Notes: a model not told the origin generated them from the letters alone. 64,000 nt of DNA from Streptomyces sp. NBC_00523 (GCF_036346615.1 NZ_CP107836.1:6944001-7008000), one strand, 5' to 3'; positions 1-9,373 are shown, numbered from the stretch's first letter. Program-made: numbers and translations.

Positions 1-216
1 AGCGTCCACCAGCTCATCGGCATGGCCCCCTTCCAGGGCATCAGCATCGGCGTGGACCGCAAATCCCCCATCTCCTGGCCCCTCTTCGAACGCCACCGCT
101 CCTTCCCGTACCGGGGGCGTCTGCGCTCGGTGACGTTCACCCCGGGAGACCCGGGCCCGGACTCGCCGGAGGCGGTGGCCCAGGCCCTGAAGGAGGCAGC
201 AGCGGCGTTCGAGTAG
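1..216 (+). CDS. arylsulfatase, C-terminal end (partial)
   Basis: Only the last 71 codons lie in the window; the reading frame is open from base 1 to a TAG at 214-216. The visible tail (SVHQLIGMAPFQG, then GVDRKSP, FPYRGRLRSVTF and an Ala-rich end) resembles the C-terminus of actinobacterial arylsulfatases of the alkaline-phosphatase superfamily, which hydrolyse sulfate esters. The catalytic Cys/Ser motif and metal ligands are outside the window, so the call rests on tail similarity only. A G/C-rich dispersed-type intergenic sequence follows. Confidence 0.6.
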   Translation, partial: SVHQLIGMAPFQGISIGVDRKSPISWPLFERHRSFPYRGRLRSVTFTPGDPGPDSPEAVAQALKEAAAAFE

Positions 217-224
217 GCCGCCGT

Positions 225-305
225 TCAGCCCTTCCGGCGTTTGAGGAGCGGGGTCCGGGGTGGAGCCCCGGTTTCCGGAAGGGGCGGGTAGGGGACAAGG
301 CCCGC
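225..305. repeat. Streptomyces-type dispersed intergenic sequence with a small hairpin
   Basis: The stretch runs from 'cagcccttccggcgtttgag' through 'ggggtccgggg' to 'ggaaggggcgggtagggga'. From memory it resembles a short intergenic sequence scattered widely in Streptomyces genomes. It contains a hairpin with arms CCGGGG (255-260) and CCCCGG (266-271), which may end transcription of the upstream sulfatase gene. The multicopy status is recalled knowledge and cannot be tested inside this window. Confidence 0.4.
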
Positions 306-362
306 CGCAGGCGCCCCCCCAGAGATCGATTCGCGACGTCCCTCACCCAGGTCTAACGTCGG

Positions 363-388
363 GGGAGTGAACGACCACGTTCACTCCC
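363..388. promoter_or_regulatory. perfect inverted repeat, probable operator of the MFS gene
   Basis: Arms GGGAGTGAACG (363-373) and CGTTCACTCCC (378-388) are perfectly complementary around a 4-nt centre, 22 bp before the MFS start codon. The TGAACG/CGTTCA core is typical of TetR-family operators that control efflux pumps. No regulator gene is adjacent, so the cognate repressor would be encoded elsewhere. Confidence 0.6.
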
Positions 389-410
389 GCACAACAGCGG
401 CACCGAACCA

Positions 411-1967
411 ATGACCGGCTCCCACGCGACACCCGCGCAAGCCACCGCACCCCCTCGGAGGGACCGCGGCGGCACGATAGCCCTGCTGGTCATCTGCTCG
501 TGCCAGCTGATGGTGGTCCTCGACATCACCATCGTGAACATCGCTCTGCCGCACATCCAGACATCCCTCGGATTCTCCACCGAGAACCTGTCCTGGGTGA
601 TCAACGCCTACACCCTCACCTTCGGCGGCCTGCTGCTGCTCGGCGGGCGGATCGGCGACATCCTCGGGCGACGCCGGGTCTTCATGACCGGCGTCGCCCT
701 CTTCGTCATCGCCTCCCTGCTCGGCGGACTCGCCCAGGAGTCCTGGCAGTTGCTCGCCGCCCGCTCGCTCCAGGGCGTCGGCGGCGCCATCGCGTCGCCG
801 ACCGCGCTCGCCCTCATCACGACGACGTTCCACGAAGGCCCCGCGCGCAACCGGGCGTTCGGCGTGTTCGCGGCCGTCTCGGCAGGCGGCAGCGCCATCG
901 GACTGCTCGCGGGAGGCGTGCTGGTCGAATGGCTGGACTGGCGGTGGATCTTCTTCGTCAACGTGCCCATCGGCGCACTGATCGTGCTGGCGACCCGCCG
1001 CTACATCCAGGAGTCCGAGCGCCACCCCGGCCACTTCGACATCCTCGGCGCCCTCACGGCGACGCTCGGCATGGTGAGCCTCGTCTACGGGTTCATCCGC
1101 GCCTCCGAGGAGGGCTGGAGCGACACCCTGACCCTGCTCGCGTTCGCCGCCGCGGTCGTGCTGCTCGGACTGTTCATCGTCAACGAGAGCCGGTCCCGGC
1201 AGCCCATCACCCCGCTGTGGATGTTCCGCGACCGCAACCGCGCCGGCACCTACGGGATCATGCTGAGCCTCGCGGCGGCGATGTTCGGGATGTTCTTCTT
1301 CCTGACCCTGTTCGTGCAGAACATCCTCGGCTTCAGCCCGCTGCGCACCGGTCTCGCCTTCCTGCCGGTCAGCGTCATCATCGCGATCGGCGCCGGATTC
1401 ACCTCGAAGCTGCTGCCGAAGTTCGGACCCAAGCCCTTCATGGTGACGGGCGCGGTCCTCGCGGCGATCGGGCTCGGCTGGCTCACGCAGACCGACGTCC
1501 ACAGCTCGTACCTGGGCAGTCTGCTGGGCCCGGTGCTGGTGTTCGGGCTCGGCATGGGCCTGCAGTTCGTCTCGCTGACCCTGATGGCACTCTCCGGCGT
1601 CGCGCCGCACGAGTCGGGCGCGGCCTCCGGAATCCTCAACACGACGCAGCAGGTGGGCGGATCGCTCGGCCTGTCCATCCTGGTCACCGTCTTCGGTACG
1701 GCCAGCCGCAACGAGGCGACCGACCAGGTGCCCAAGTTCATGGCCGAGGCCACACCGGCCCAGCTCGCGCAGTTCCGCAGGACGGGGCAGCTCCCCAGCC
1801 CCTGGGGCGATCAGGTCCTGGCATCGGGTGTCTCCACCTCGTTCCTGGCCGCAGCGGCCTTCGCCGTCGCCGCCGCGCTGATCGCGCTCTTCGTCATCCA
1901 GGTCCGCCCCTCGGACCTGGAACGGCTGCGCGGAAGCGGGAGCGGGAGCGGCCAGCCGGGCGCCTGA
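411..1967 (+). CDS. MFS drug:H+ antiporter, DHA2 (EmrB/QacA) family
   Basis: The 518-residue integral membrane protein has about 14 hydrophobic segments, the usual length and topology of DHA2 proton-driven multidrug exporters. After a short polar N-terminus, the first helix carries the family motif LDITIVNIALPHIQ (about residues 43-56). The inter-helix loop motif GGRIGDILGRRR follows near residue 80. Acidic residues in helix 1 are the expected proton/cation-coupling sites. The ATG at 411 is preceded closely by a perfect inverted repeat (363-388), so expression is probably derepressed by a ligand. It stands alone; the next gene is on the other strand. The substrate cannot be predicted. Confidence 0.9.
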   Translation: MTGSHATPAQATAPPRRDRGGTIALLVICSCQLMVVLDITIVNIALPHIQTSLGFSTENLSWVINAYTLTFGGLLLLGGRIGDILGRRRVFMTGVALFVIASLLGGLAQESWQLLAARSLQGVGGAIASPTALALITTTFHEGPARNRAFGVFAAVSAGGSAIGLLAGGVLVEWLDWRWIFFVNVPIGALIVLATRRYIQESERHPGHFDILGALTATLGMVSLVYGFIRASEEGWSDTLTLLAFAAAVVLLGLFIVNESRSRQPITPLWMFRDRNRAGTYGIMLSLAAAMFGMFFFLTLFVQNILGFSPLRTGLAFLPVSVIIAIGAGFTSKLLPKFGPKPFMVTGAVLAAIGLGWLTQTDVHSSYLGSLLGPVLVFGLGMGLQFVSLTLMALSGVAPHESGAASGILNTTQQVGGSLGLSILVTVFGTASRNEATDQVPKFMAEATPAQLAQFRRTGQLPSPWGDQVLASGVSTSFLAAAAFAVAAALIALFVIQVRPSDLERLRGSGSGSGQPGA

Positions 1968-2021
1968 ACACCCGTCCGACCGCTCCGGCCGACCACCCTC
2001 GACGGCCACCCGCCCGACGGC

Positions 2022-4313
2022 TCAGCCCTTGACGGTGAAGCCCGCCCGCAGCAGGTCGTCGTCGCGCGACGACGGACCGACCAGCAGCTCGAAGGCCCCC
2101 GGCTCCACGACCCGCCGGCCCTCGGTGTCCACCAGTGCGCAATCGGTCACCGGCAGCTCGATCGTCACCTCACGCGACTCGCCCGGGGCCAGCCGGATCT
2201 GCCGGTAGGTCTTCAGCTCCTTCTCCGCCCACGTCACGGACGTCACCAGGTCACTCACGTACGCCTGCACGGTCTCCAGCGCGGGGCGCCCGCCGGTGTT
2301 GCTCACGGTGACGCGCGCCCGCAGCGTGTCGCCCGCGCCCAGGACGTCGGTCAGCACCTCCAGGTCCGTGTAGGCGACGGTGGTGTAGCTCAGGCCCTCA
2401 CCGAAGGCGTACGCGGGCCGCTGCGTCAGGTCCGCGTACCGCGAACCGTGCTGGCCGCGCAGCTGGTTGTAGTACGTGGGCTGCTGCCCGGCATGGCGCG
2501 CGAAGGACACGGGCAGCCGGCCGGACGGCTCCACGAGGCCGAGGGCCAGCTCGGCCACCGCGCGGCCGCCCTGCATGCCGGGGTTGAAGGCGTACACGAT
2601 GGCCGAGGCACGGTCGGCGGACGGCGGCAGCACCAGTGGCTTGGACGCGATGACGACCACGGTGAACGGCTTGCCCGTCGCGGCGAGCGCGTCCAGCAGC
2701 GCGATCTGCCCGCCGATCAGCTCCAGGGTCGCCGTCGAGCGCCCCTCACCGACCAGCTCGATGCGGTCGCCCACCACGGCGACGACATGGTCGGCGGCCT
2801 CGGCGGCGGCGACCGCCTCCGCGATCAGGTCCTCGGACGGCTCGCACGGGACGACGATCTCGGGGCGCGGCTGCCCGTCCGGGAAGAACGCGCCCTCGGG
2901 GTCCGGGCCCACCGTCAGGATGTCGGCGCCGCGCGCGTGGGTGACGGTCCAGCCGGCGGGCACATGCTCCCGGAAGCCGTCGAGGACGGTACGGATCATG
3001 GCGCGCGGATGACCGTCCGGCAGCCAGTCCGCCTGGCCGGAGGAGCCCGCCCAGTCACCGAGCTGGGTCTGCGCGTCATCGGCGTTGGGGCCGATCACGG
3101 CGACCGTACGCGGCGTCGCCCCGGCGTCCGCGACCGCCCGGCCGTCCGCCCCGGCCGCGAAGCCGCCGCCCAGGGGCAGGACGCCGTCGTTGGCCAGCAG
3201 GACCAGCGAGCGGCGGGCCACCTCGAGGTTCAGCTCGGCGTGCCCGGAGCTGCCGATGACCGCCTGCTGCCGGTCCCGGTCGGGGTGGCGCGGATTCTCG
3301 AAGAGGCCCAGCTCGAACTTGAGCGTGAGGATGCGCGCGACCGCCGCGTCGATGTCCGCCTCGGTGAGCCGCCCGGCCGCCACGGCCTGCTGCGCGCCCT
3401 CGAAGAAGTCGGGCGTGGTCATCACCATGTCGTTGCCCGCCCGGACCGCCGCGGCCGCGGCCTGGGTGTGGTCGGCGTACACCTTCTGCTCCCACACCAT
3501 GCGTCCGACGTTGTCCCAGTCGGTCACCAGCGTGCCGGTGTAGCCCCACTCGCCGCGCAGCACCTCGTTGAGCAGCCAGTTGTTGACGGTGACGGGGACA
3601 CCGTCCATCGACTGGTAGCCCAGCATGAACGTACGGCAGCCCTCCTTGGCGACCCGCTCGAACGGCGGCAGGAACCAGGAACGCAGCTTGCGGCGCGAGA
3701 TGTCGGCCTCGCTCGCGTCACGGCCGCCCTGCGTCTCGGAGTAGCCCGCGAAGTGCTTGGCGCACGCCAGGATCGCCGTCGGGTCGTCCAGCCCCTCGCC
3801 CTGGTAGCCGCGCACCATCGCCGACGCCAGTTCGCCGATGAGGTGCGGGTCCTCGCCGAACGTCTCGCTGACCCGCCCCCAGCGCAGGTCCCGGGTGATG
3901 CACAGCACCGGCGAGAACGTCCAGTGGACGCCGGTCGCGGCCACCTCGACGGCGGTCGCCCGCGCCACGCGCTCCAGCAGCTCCGCGTCCCAGCTCGCGG
4001 CCATGCCCAGCTGCGTCGGGAAGATGGTGGCGCCCTCCCAGAAGGAGTGCCCGTGGATGCAGTCCTCGGCGACCAGGAGGGGGATGCCCAGGCGGGTGCG
4101 CCGGGTCAGCTCGGCGGCCTCCAGGACGCGTTCGGGCGAGGCGTGCAGGATCGAGCCCGCGTGCATGTCCTCGATGTGCTGCCGGACCCCGTCCTTGCCG
4201 TTCAGCTGGAGCATCTGACCGACCTTCTCGGGCAGCGTCATCCGGCCCAGCAGGTCGGAGACGCGCTCCGGAATGGACAGGCGGGGGTCGAGATAGGGCA
4301 GGGAGGAGCCCAC
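2022..4313 (-). CDS. GH3 beta-glucosidase (possibly beta-xylosidase)
   Basis: This 763-residue protein has no signal peptide, so it probably acts in the cytoplasm on imported oligosaccharides. The N-terminal GH3 barrel is clear: LLVAEDCIHGHSFWEG (about 96-111), the RDLRWGR and ETFGEDP motifs, and the catalytic nucleophile Asp265 in VTDWDN. The alpha/beta sandwich follows, and a C-terminal Fn3-like domain (about 650-760) ends the protein, the standard bacterial domain order. The GTG start at 4313 has an AGGACC-type ribosome site. The gene is transcribed divergently from a TetR regulator across a 151-bp gap containing a candidate operator. GH3 members cleave beta-glucosides, xylosides or gluco-oligomers; beta-glucosidase is the likeliest. 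Confidence 0.88.
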   Translation of the reverse strand: MGSSLPYLDPRLSIPERVSDLLGRMTLPEKVGQMLQLNGKDGVRQHIEDMHAGSILHASPERVLEAAELTRRTRLGIPLLVAEDCIHGHSFWEGATIFPTQLGMAASWDAELLERVARATAVEVAATGVHWTFSPVLCITRDLRWGRVSETFGEDPHLIGELASAMVRGYQGEGLDDPTAILACAKHFAGYSETQGGRDASEADISRRKLRSWFLPPFERVAKEGCRTFMLGYQSMDGVPVTVNNWLLNEVLRGEWGYTGTLVTDWDNVGRMVWEQKVYADHTQAAAAAVRAGNDMVMTTPDFFEGAQQAVAAGRLTEADIDAAVARILTLKFELGLFENPRHPDRDRQQAVIGSSGHAELNLEVARRSLVLLANDGVLPLGGGFAAGADGRAVADAGATPRTVAVIGPNADDAQTQLGDWAGSSGQADWLPDGHPRAMIRTVLDGFREHVPAGWTVTHARGADILTVGPDPEGAFFPDGQPRPEIVVPCEPSEDLIAEAVAAAEAADHVVAVVGDRIELVGEGRSTATLELIGGQIALLDALAATGKPFTVVVIASKPLVLPPSADRASAIVYAFNPGMQGGRAVAELALGLVEPSGRLPVSFARHAGQQPTYYNQLRGQHGSRYADLTQRPAYAFGEGLSYTTVAYTDLEVLTDVLGAGDTLRARVTVSNTGGRPALETVQAYVSDLVTSVTWAEKELKTYRQIRLAPGESREVTIELPVTDCALVDTEGRRVVEPGAFELLVGPSSRDDDLLRAGFTVKG

Positions 4314-4394
4314 GGGAGGTCCTTTCGCGACGTCGGCGACGTTCTGTCATGCGGAGGCTGTGCGCTCCGGGCACCACCGTACGCCGAATACCGA

Positions 4395-4414
4395 CCTAGT
4401 GGTAAGTAAGTAGG
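4395..4414. promoter_or_regulatory. candidate TetR operator between bglucosidase and regulator
   Basis: CCTA (4395-4398) and TAGG (4411-4414) flank a TAAG direct repeat (GTGGTAAGTAAG) in an A/T-richer island of the divergent intergenic region. The symmetry is imperfect. The position between a glucosidase and a TetR gene makes it the best operator candidate there. Confidence 0.35.
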
Positions 4415-4464
4415 ATGCGAACATACGCAGTGGTGCCTGCCGAGACGACCGGGGAGCGTGGAGA

Positions 4465-5064
4465 GTGACCGGCGAAGAGCGGCGTGGATACGCGAAGGGC
4501 CGGGCCAAACGCGGGGAGATCCTCGACCAGGCCATGGCCATGTTCGGCGAGGCCGGCTACCGGGGCGCCTCGCTGCGGGTGATCGCCACCCGCTGCGGCA
4601 TCTCGCATCCCGGACTGCTGCACCACTTCCCGACCAAGGAATCGCTGCTGCTGGCCGTCCTGGAACATCGCGACGCCGTGGACGACCAGTGGCTGGAGGC
4701 GGGCCGCCCCACCGGCGTCGACCGGCTGCGCCGGCTGGTCGGGCTCGCGGCGCTCAACGCCGAGCGGCGCGGCATAGTCGAGCTGTTCTGCGTGCTGTCC
4801 GCCGAGGCCACCTCCGCCGACCACCCGGCCCACGCCTACTTCGTGGAGCGGTACCGCTGCTCGGTCCGGTCCACGGCCGTGTCGTACACCGAGGCGCGCG
4901 AGAGGGGCGTGCTGCGCGAGGACATCGACCCGCGGGAGGCGGCGCAGCAGCTCATCGCGCTGATGGACGGGCTGCAGATCCAATGGCTGCTCGGCAACGG
5001 TGGGACCGACATGGCCGGGGTGCTGCACGCGCATGTCCAGGCGCAGTTGACGGTGCCGCTCTGA
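4465..5064 (+). CDS. TetR/AcrR-family transcriptional regulator
   Basis: This 199-residue protein has an N-terminal TetR helix-turn-helix: about residues 12-55 include RGEILDQAMAMFGEAGYRG, then the recognition helix region CGISHPGLLHHFPTKESLL. The variable C-terminal ligand-binding/dimerisation domain follows. It starts with GTG at 4465 and is divergent from the GH3 glucosidase, so it most likely represses that gene in response to a glucoside or related metabolite. TetR control of a GH3 gene is less common than LacI control. The ligand is not deducible from sequence. Confidence 0.88.
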   Translation: MTGEERRGYAKGRAKRGEILDQAMAMFGEAGYRGASLRVIATRCGISHPGLLHHFPTKESLLLAVLEHRDAVDDQWLEAGRPTGVDRLRRLVGLAALNAERRGIVELFCVLSAEATSADHPAHAYFVERYRCSVRSTAVSYTEARERGVLREDIDPREAAQQLIALMDGLQIQWLLGNGGTDMAGVLHAHVQAQLTVPL

Positions 5065-5146
5065 GCGGAGGCGGCGGGCGACGTGCGTCGCGAGACGGCT
5101 GCTCCGCACCTCTTTACGGGCTTGTCATGTGCCGGTAACTTCCGTC

Positions 5147-5187
5147 CTGCAAGAGATTGCAGCAACATTCCGGCTTGATTTACAAGC
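5147..5187. promoter_or_regulatory. MalR-like operator pair upstream of the amylase
   Basis: A perfect inverted repeat CTGCAA-GAGA-TTGCAG (5147-5162) is followed by a second, GCTTG-ATTTA-CAAGC (5173-5187). CTTGCA/TGCAAG half-sites are known from Streptomyces amylase and maltose promoters controlled by the LacI-family repressor MalR. The pair lies about 115 bp before the amylase start. No LacI gene is adjacent. Confidence 0.6.
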
Positions 5188-5299
5188 TCGCTCGGACCTT
5201 GAGGCGCGTCAGGGTCTCCGGCGGGACGGCACGGGCCCCACCTCCCGTGCCTCGGACGCCACGGCTTCGCCGCCGCCGTGGCTCTTCCCTGGAGACACC

Positions 5300-8296
5300 A
5301 TGAAACGCAACGCCCACCGGCTGCTGAGACGCACCCTGGCGTCCGCCGCTGCTGCCGCCGCGGTGTGCGGGCTGCTCACCGCACTGCCGGACACCGGCCT
5401 CGACGCACGGCCCGTCGCGGCCTCCGACGCGACGACCACCGTCTTCTACTCCACCAAGACGAAGAACTGGGCCGCCTACAACCTGCATTACGCCCCCGAC
5501 GGCGGCTCCTGGACCACCGTGCCCGGGGTCGCCATGGAGGCCGCCTGCACCGACTGGGTCAAGAAGACCGTCCCGCTCGCCGGCGCCGAGGGCATCCAGG
5601 CGACCTTCAACAACGGTTCGGGTGTCTGGGACAACAACGGGGGCGCGAACTACGACCTGGGCAGCGGGAACATCACGGTCAAGGACGGGGTCGTCGCCCA
5701 CAGCGACCCGTGCGCGGACAGCGGTGACCCCGACCCGAGCCCCACCCCGTCCGACGAGGCGCACACCGCCTCGGTGTACTACTCCACCGCCACCGTCGGC
5801 TGGACGACCACCAACCTCCACTACCAGCCCGCGGGCGGCTCGTGGACCACCGTGCCCGGTGTCGGCATGGAACCGGCCTGCACCGGCTGGGTGAAGAAGA
5901 CGGTCGACCTCGGAACCGCGACCTCGATGAAGGCCGCGTTCAACAACGGCAACGGCGTCTGGGACAACAACAACGGCGGCGACTACACCATCCCGGCCGG
6001 CCTCAGCACCGTGAAGGACCGCGCCGTCGCCCAGGACGCCCAGGACCCGTGCGCCGCCGAACCCGCCGACACCGAGGCACCCACCGTGCCGTCGGCGGTC
6101 ACCGCCAAGGCCGACGGCGTCGCGGTCGTCCTGAGCTGGGAACCCTCCACGGACAACACCAAGGTGACGAAGTATCAGGTCACCCGCACGGGCGGCACCA
6201 AGGGCAGCGTCGTCACCGATGTGACCTCCACCGTGCTCTCCGAATCGGGCCTGGAGGAGCACACCGCCTACACCTACACCGTCAAGGCGATCGACGCGGC
6301 GGGCAACACCTCCGCCCCCTCCGCGCCCGCCAAGGCGACCACCGGTGACAAACCCCCGGCGGCCGCCCAGGGCACACCGCTCGGCACCGACCCCCGCAAG
6401 GACCCGATCTACTTCGTCCTCACCGCCCGCTTCAACGACGGCGACGCGAGCAACAACCGGGGCGGCAGCCAGGACGTCAAGTCCGGCAACGCGGCCAACA
6501 ACGACCCCATGTTCCGGGGGGACTTCAAGGGCCTGGTCAACAAGCTGGACTACATCAAGGGGCTCGGCTTCTCGGCCATCTGGATCACCCCGGTCGTCCT
6601 GAACCGGTCCGACTACGACTACCACGGCTACCACGGATACGACTTCTACAAGGTCGACCCCCGTTTGGAGTCCGCCGGAGCCTCCTACCAGGACCTCATC
6701 AACGCCGCCCACGCCAAGGGCATCAAGATCTACCAGGACGTCGTCTACAACCACTCCTCGCGCTGGGGCGCCAAGGGCCTGTTCACACCCACCGTCTACG
6801 GCGTCCGCGACACGCAGTGGAGCTGGTACTACGACGAGAAGAACGAGGGCTTCGAGTACGACGGGCTCACCGTCGAATCCAAGAGCGGCAAGTCCTACTA
6901 CAACGGCGACATGTGGTCCACCGCCGAACCCGCCGGCAACACCTGCCTCAACTGGGGCAAGCCGACCGGGGGCAAGTCCGCCGAGGGCTACACCCTCTAC
7001 AACTGCCAGTGGCCCAACCCCACATCGGGGATGTTCCCGAAGGAGTACTACCACACCTGCTGGCTCGGCAACTGGGAGGGCGAGGACTCCCGCTCCTGCT
7101 GGCTGCACGAGGACCTGGCCGACTTCAACACCGAGTCCGCGCCGGTGCAGAACTACCTGATCGGCGCGTACGACAAGTACATCGACATGGGCGTGGACGG
7201 CTTCCGCATCGACACCGCGGTGCACATCCCGCGCACCACCTGGAACCGCCGCTTCCTGCCCGCGATCCAGGAGCGCGTCACCCAGAAGTTCGGCGCGGAG
7301 GCCGCGAAGAACTTCCTCGTCTTCGGCGAGGTCGGCGCCTTCGTCAACGACAAGTGGAACCGCGGCTCGGTCAACCACTCGGCGCAGTTCTTCACCTGGA
7401 AGGAACGCAAGGAGTACGACGCCGACGACGCCAAGGCCGCGCTGGAGATGTACGACTACGAGGAGCAGCTCGGCACCGGCAACCAGCCGGTCTCCGCCAA
7501 CGCGTTCCTGGACGGCAACAGCTACCACACCCCGGACCACAGTCAGTTCTCCGGCATGAACATCATCGACATGCGCATGCACATGAACTTCGGTGACGCC
7601 ACCAACGCGTTCAACAACGGCAAGGACTCCGACGACTCCACCAACGACGCCACCTACAACGTCGTCTACGTCGACAGCCACGACTACGGGCCCAACAAGA
7701 GCAGCGAACGCTACGCGGGCGGTACCGACGCCTGGGCCGAGAACATGTCCCTGATGTGGACCTTCCGCGGCATCCCGACCCTCTACTACGGATCGGAGAT
7801 CGAGTTCCAGGCCGGCAAGAAGATCGACTGCGGCCCCACCTGCCCCCTGGCCACCACCGGCCGCGCCTACTACGGCGACCATCTCGCGGGCAACGTCACC
7901 GCTTCGGAGTTCTCGCAGGTCGACTCCGCCTCCGGCGAGGTCGCGAACACCCTCGCCCAGCCCCTGGTGAAGCACCTCCAGCGGCTCAACCAGATCCGCC
8001 GCGCCGTCCCCGCCCTGCAAATGGGCCAGTACTCCACGGACGGCATCACGGGCCAGATGGCGTACAAGCGCCGCTACACCAGTGGGACGACCGACAGCTT
8101 CGCCCTGGTCACCGTCACGGGCGGTGCCTCGTACACCGGCATCCCCAACGGCACGTACAAGGACGCCGTCACCGGTGACACCCGGGTCGTCACCGACGGA
8201 AAGCTCACCGTCGACGCCCCCGGCAAGGGCAACATGCGCGTGTACGTGCTGAACGGCCCCGGAAAGATCGGCACCGCGGGCCCCTACCTGAAGTGA
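5300..8296 (+). CDS. secreted alpha-amylase: CBM25-CBM25-Fn3-GH13
   Basis: The 998-residue exported enzyme hydrolyses starch alpha-1,4 bonds. A long signal peptide with a twin-arginine-like MKRNAHRLLRR start ends near Ala-Ser-Asp about residue 45. Two tandem CBM25-type starch-binding modules follow (about 47-135 and 155-250; each has YYST/FYST, NLHY, GGSWTTVPG and FNNG-WDNN). An Fn3 domain (about 258-345) comes next, then the GH13 barrel. Catalytic residues are Asp638 (DGFRID), Glu677 (FGEVG) and Asp795 (DSHDYG). The ATG at 5300 has GGAGAC upstream; the frame is open further upstream, but that extension shows no secretory features. A MalR-like operator precedes it and a strong hairpin terminator follows. 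Confidence 0.93.
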   Translation: MKRNAHRLLRRTLASAAAAAAVCGLLTALPDTGLDARPVAASDATTTVFYSTKTKNWAAYNLHYAPDGGSWTTVPGVAMEAACTDWVKKTVPLAGAEGIQATFNNGSGVWDNNGGANYDLGSGNITVKDGVVAHSDPCADSGDPDPSPTPSDEAHTASVYYSTATVGWTTTNLHYQPAGGSWTTVPGVGMEPACTGWVKKTVDLGTATSMKAAFNNGNGVWDNNNGGDYTIPAGLSTVKDRAVAQDAQDPCAAEPADTEAPTVPSAVTAKADGVAVVLSWEPSTDNTKVTKYQVTRTGGTKGSVVTDVTSTVLSESGLEEHTAYTYTVKAIDAAGNTSAPSAPAKATTGDKPPAAAQGTPLGTDPRKDPIYFVLTARFNDGDASNNRGGSQDVKSGNAANNDPMFRGDFKGLVNKLDYIKGLGFSAIWITPVVLNRSDYDYHGYHGYDFYKVDPRLESAGASYQDLINAAHAKGIKIYQDVVYNHSSRWGAKGLFTPTVYGVRDTQWSWYYDEKNEGFEYDGLTVESKSGKSYYNGDMWSTAEPAGNTCLNWGKPTGGKSAEGYTLYNCQWPNPTSGMFPKEYYHTCWLGNWEGEDSRSCWLHEDLADFNTESAPVQNYLIGAYDKYIDMGVDGFRIDTAVHIPRTTWNRRFLPAIQERVTQKFGAEAAKNFLVFGEVGAFVNDKWNRGSVNHSAQFFTWKERKEYDADDAKAALEMYDYEEQLGTGNQPVSANAFLDGNSYHTPDHSQFSGMNIIDMRMHMNFGDATNAFNNGKDSDDSTNDATYNVVYVDSHDYGPNKSSERYAGGTDAWAENMSLMWTFRGIPTLYYGSEIEFQAGKKIDCGPTCPLATTGRAYYGDHLAGNVTASEFSQVDSASGEVANTLAQPLVKHLQRLNQIRRAVPALQMGQYSTDGITGQMAYKRRYTSGTTDSFALVTVTGGASYTGIPNGTYKDAVTGDTRVVTDGKLTVDAPGKGNMRVYVLNGPGKIGTAGPYLK

Positions 8297-8302
8297 CCCG
8301 TC

Positions 8303-8338
8303 CGTGTGGGTGCCCCGGCCGGCCGGGGCACCCACACG
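8303..8338. terminator. bidirectional hairpin terminator between amylase and kinase genes
   Basis: An 18-bp-arm perfect palindrome (CGTGTGGGTGCCCCGGCC and its complement) sits in the 45-bp gap between two convergent genes. It has no separate loop, so a few central pairs would open. There is no U-tract, which is normal in Streptomyces. Confidence 0.85.
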
Positions 8339-8341
8339 TCG

Positions 8342-9244
8342 TCACGCGCCCAGCAGCTCCGCCCGGCCGATCATGGCCGTCGAGCCCGGAGCCGTACACG
8401 CGAAGGCACCCGCCACCGCACCCAGCCGGGCGCACTCGGAGGGCTCACGCCCGTCGAGCCTGCCGTACAGGAAGCCGGTGACGAACGCGTCGCCCGCCCC
8501 GTTGGAATCGACCACCGGCGCGGGCGGCACCACCGCCGGAACACGCACCGGCTCGTCGCCGCCGTCGCGCGTGAGGAGGTACGCACCCTCCGCGCCCGCC
8601 GTCGCCACCACCGCCCCGGCCCGGCCCTCGCACAGGATCTCCCGCATCAGCGCGGGCGCGCGCTCCCCGGTCGTCGCCGCGCTGAAGAACACCAGATCGG
8701 ACCGGAGCGCGAACTCCCGCTGGTGCGCGTTCAGCCCGTCCCAGTCGTGCAGGTCCGTGGAGACCGGCACCCCCAGCGCCTCGATGTCGTCGTACAGGAA
8801 CCGGGCGAAGTGCGTGATCGACAGATGGACATGGCGGGCCCGGCGCAGGTGGGGCAGATAGAACTCCCGGGGCATCCGCAGATCCTCCGGGTCCCGGGCG
8901 TCGTAGAACGACATCCGCCGGCCCGTGGCGTCCACCAGATTCACCGCGCGCCGGGTTCCGGCCGGGGAGATCACCGCGTGGAACTCCACATCGCCCTTCG
9001 CCAGGCGCTCGCGCACCTGGGTACCGATCCAGTCGTCACCGACGCAGTCCAGGAACGCCACATCGAGCCCCAGCGCGCGGGCGCCGAGCGCCACATTGCC
9101 GCCGGTCTGGCCGGGCCACTCCTGGATCGGGCCGACCATCACCGCGTCCGCCGGCGGGACCGGCAGGGCGTCGACGCGGACGATCGTGTCCACCCCGCTG
9201 CCGCCGACCACCACGACGTCGTACTCCGCTTGTCGTTGGACCAC
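8342..9244 (-). CDS. PfkB-family carbohydrate/nucleoside kinase
   Basis: This 300-residue ribokinase-like protein shows the N-terminal PfkB glycine motif (GQTGGNVALGARALG, about 40-55) and the C-terminal signature VVDSNGAGDAFVTGF with the catalytic Asp in the GAGD anion hole. It transfers phosphate from ATP to a sugar, sugar-acid or nucleoside hydroxyl. I chose GTG at 9244 because GAGAGGGGG lies just upstream; a longer reading to 9286 adds a Gly/Arg stretch unlike the family. It is monocistronic and convergent with the amylase. Gene context does not reveal the substrate. Confidence 0.85.
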   Translation of the reverse strand: MVQRQAEYDVVVVGGSGVDTIVRVDALPVPPADAVMVGPIQEWPGQTGGNVALGARALGLDVAFLDCVGDDWIGTQVRERLAKGDVEFHAVISPAGTRRAVNLVDATGRRMSFYDARDPEDLRMPREFYLPHLRRARHVHLSITHFARFLYDDIEALGVPVSTDLHDWDGLNAHQREFALRSDLVFFSAATTGERAPALMREILCEGRAGAVVATAGAEGAYLLTRDGGDEPVRVPAVVPPAPVVDSNGAGDAFVTGFLYGRLDGREPSECARLGAVAGAFACTAPGSTAMIGRAELLGA

Positions 9245-9373
9245 TGAGCCCCCTCTCGTGTTCCCGCCGCGCCCAGTATCGCCCACCTGACCGGCCGCTC
9301 GACGCGCGCCCGGGACACCCGCTGGCTAGGCTCGACCGGGGGTCGACGACCTTGTTCCATGGAGGCTCACGCC

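Noticed and set aside
126..146. SPSPTG repeats (protein numbering) of the PepSY lipoprotein read as a DNA repeat or CRISPR-like array
   Set aside because: They are in-frame low-complexity linker codons within 51490-51560, with no spacer structure.
381..2009. Long open frame (542 codons) on the minus strand over the MFS gene
   Set aside because: Low-complexity Arg/Glu/Asp/Gly-rich translation typical of the antisense of a high-GC gene; no ribosome site; the plus-strand frame has clear transporter motifs.
5180..8335. 1051-codon minus-strand open frame opposite the amylase
   Set aside because: Translation is Val/Gly/Arg-rich without any domain, and it covers the amylase catalytic domain in mirror image.
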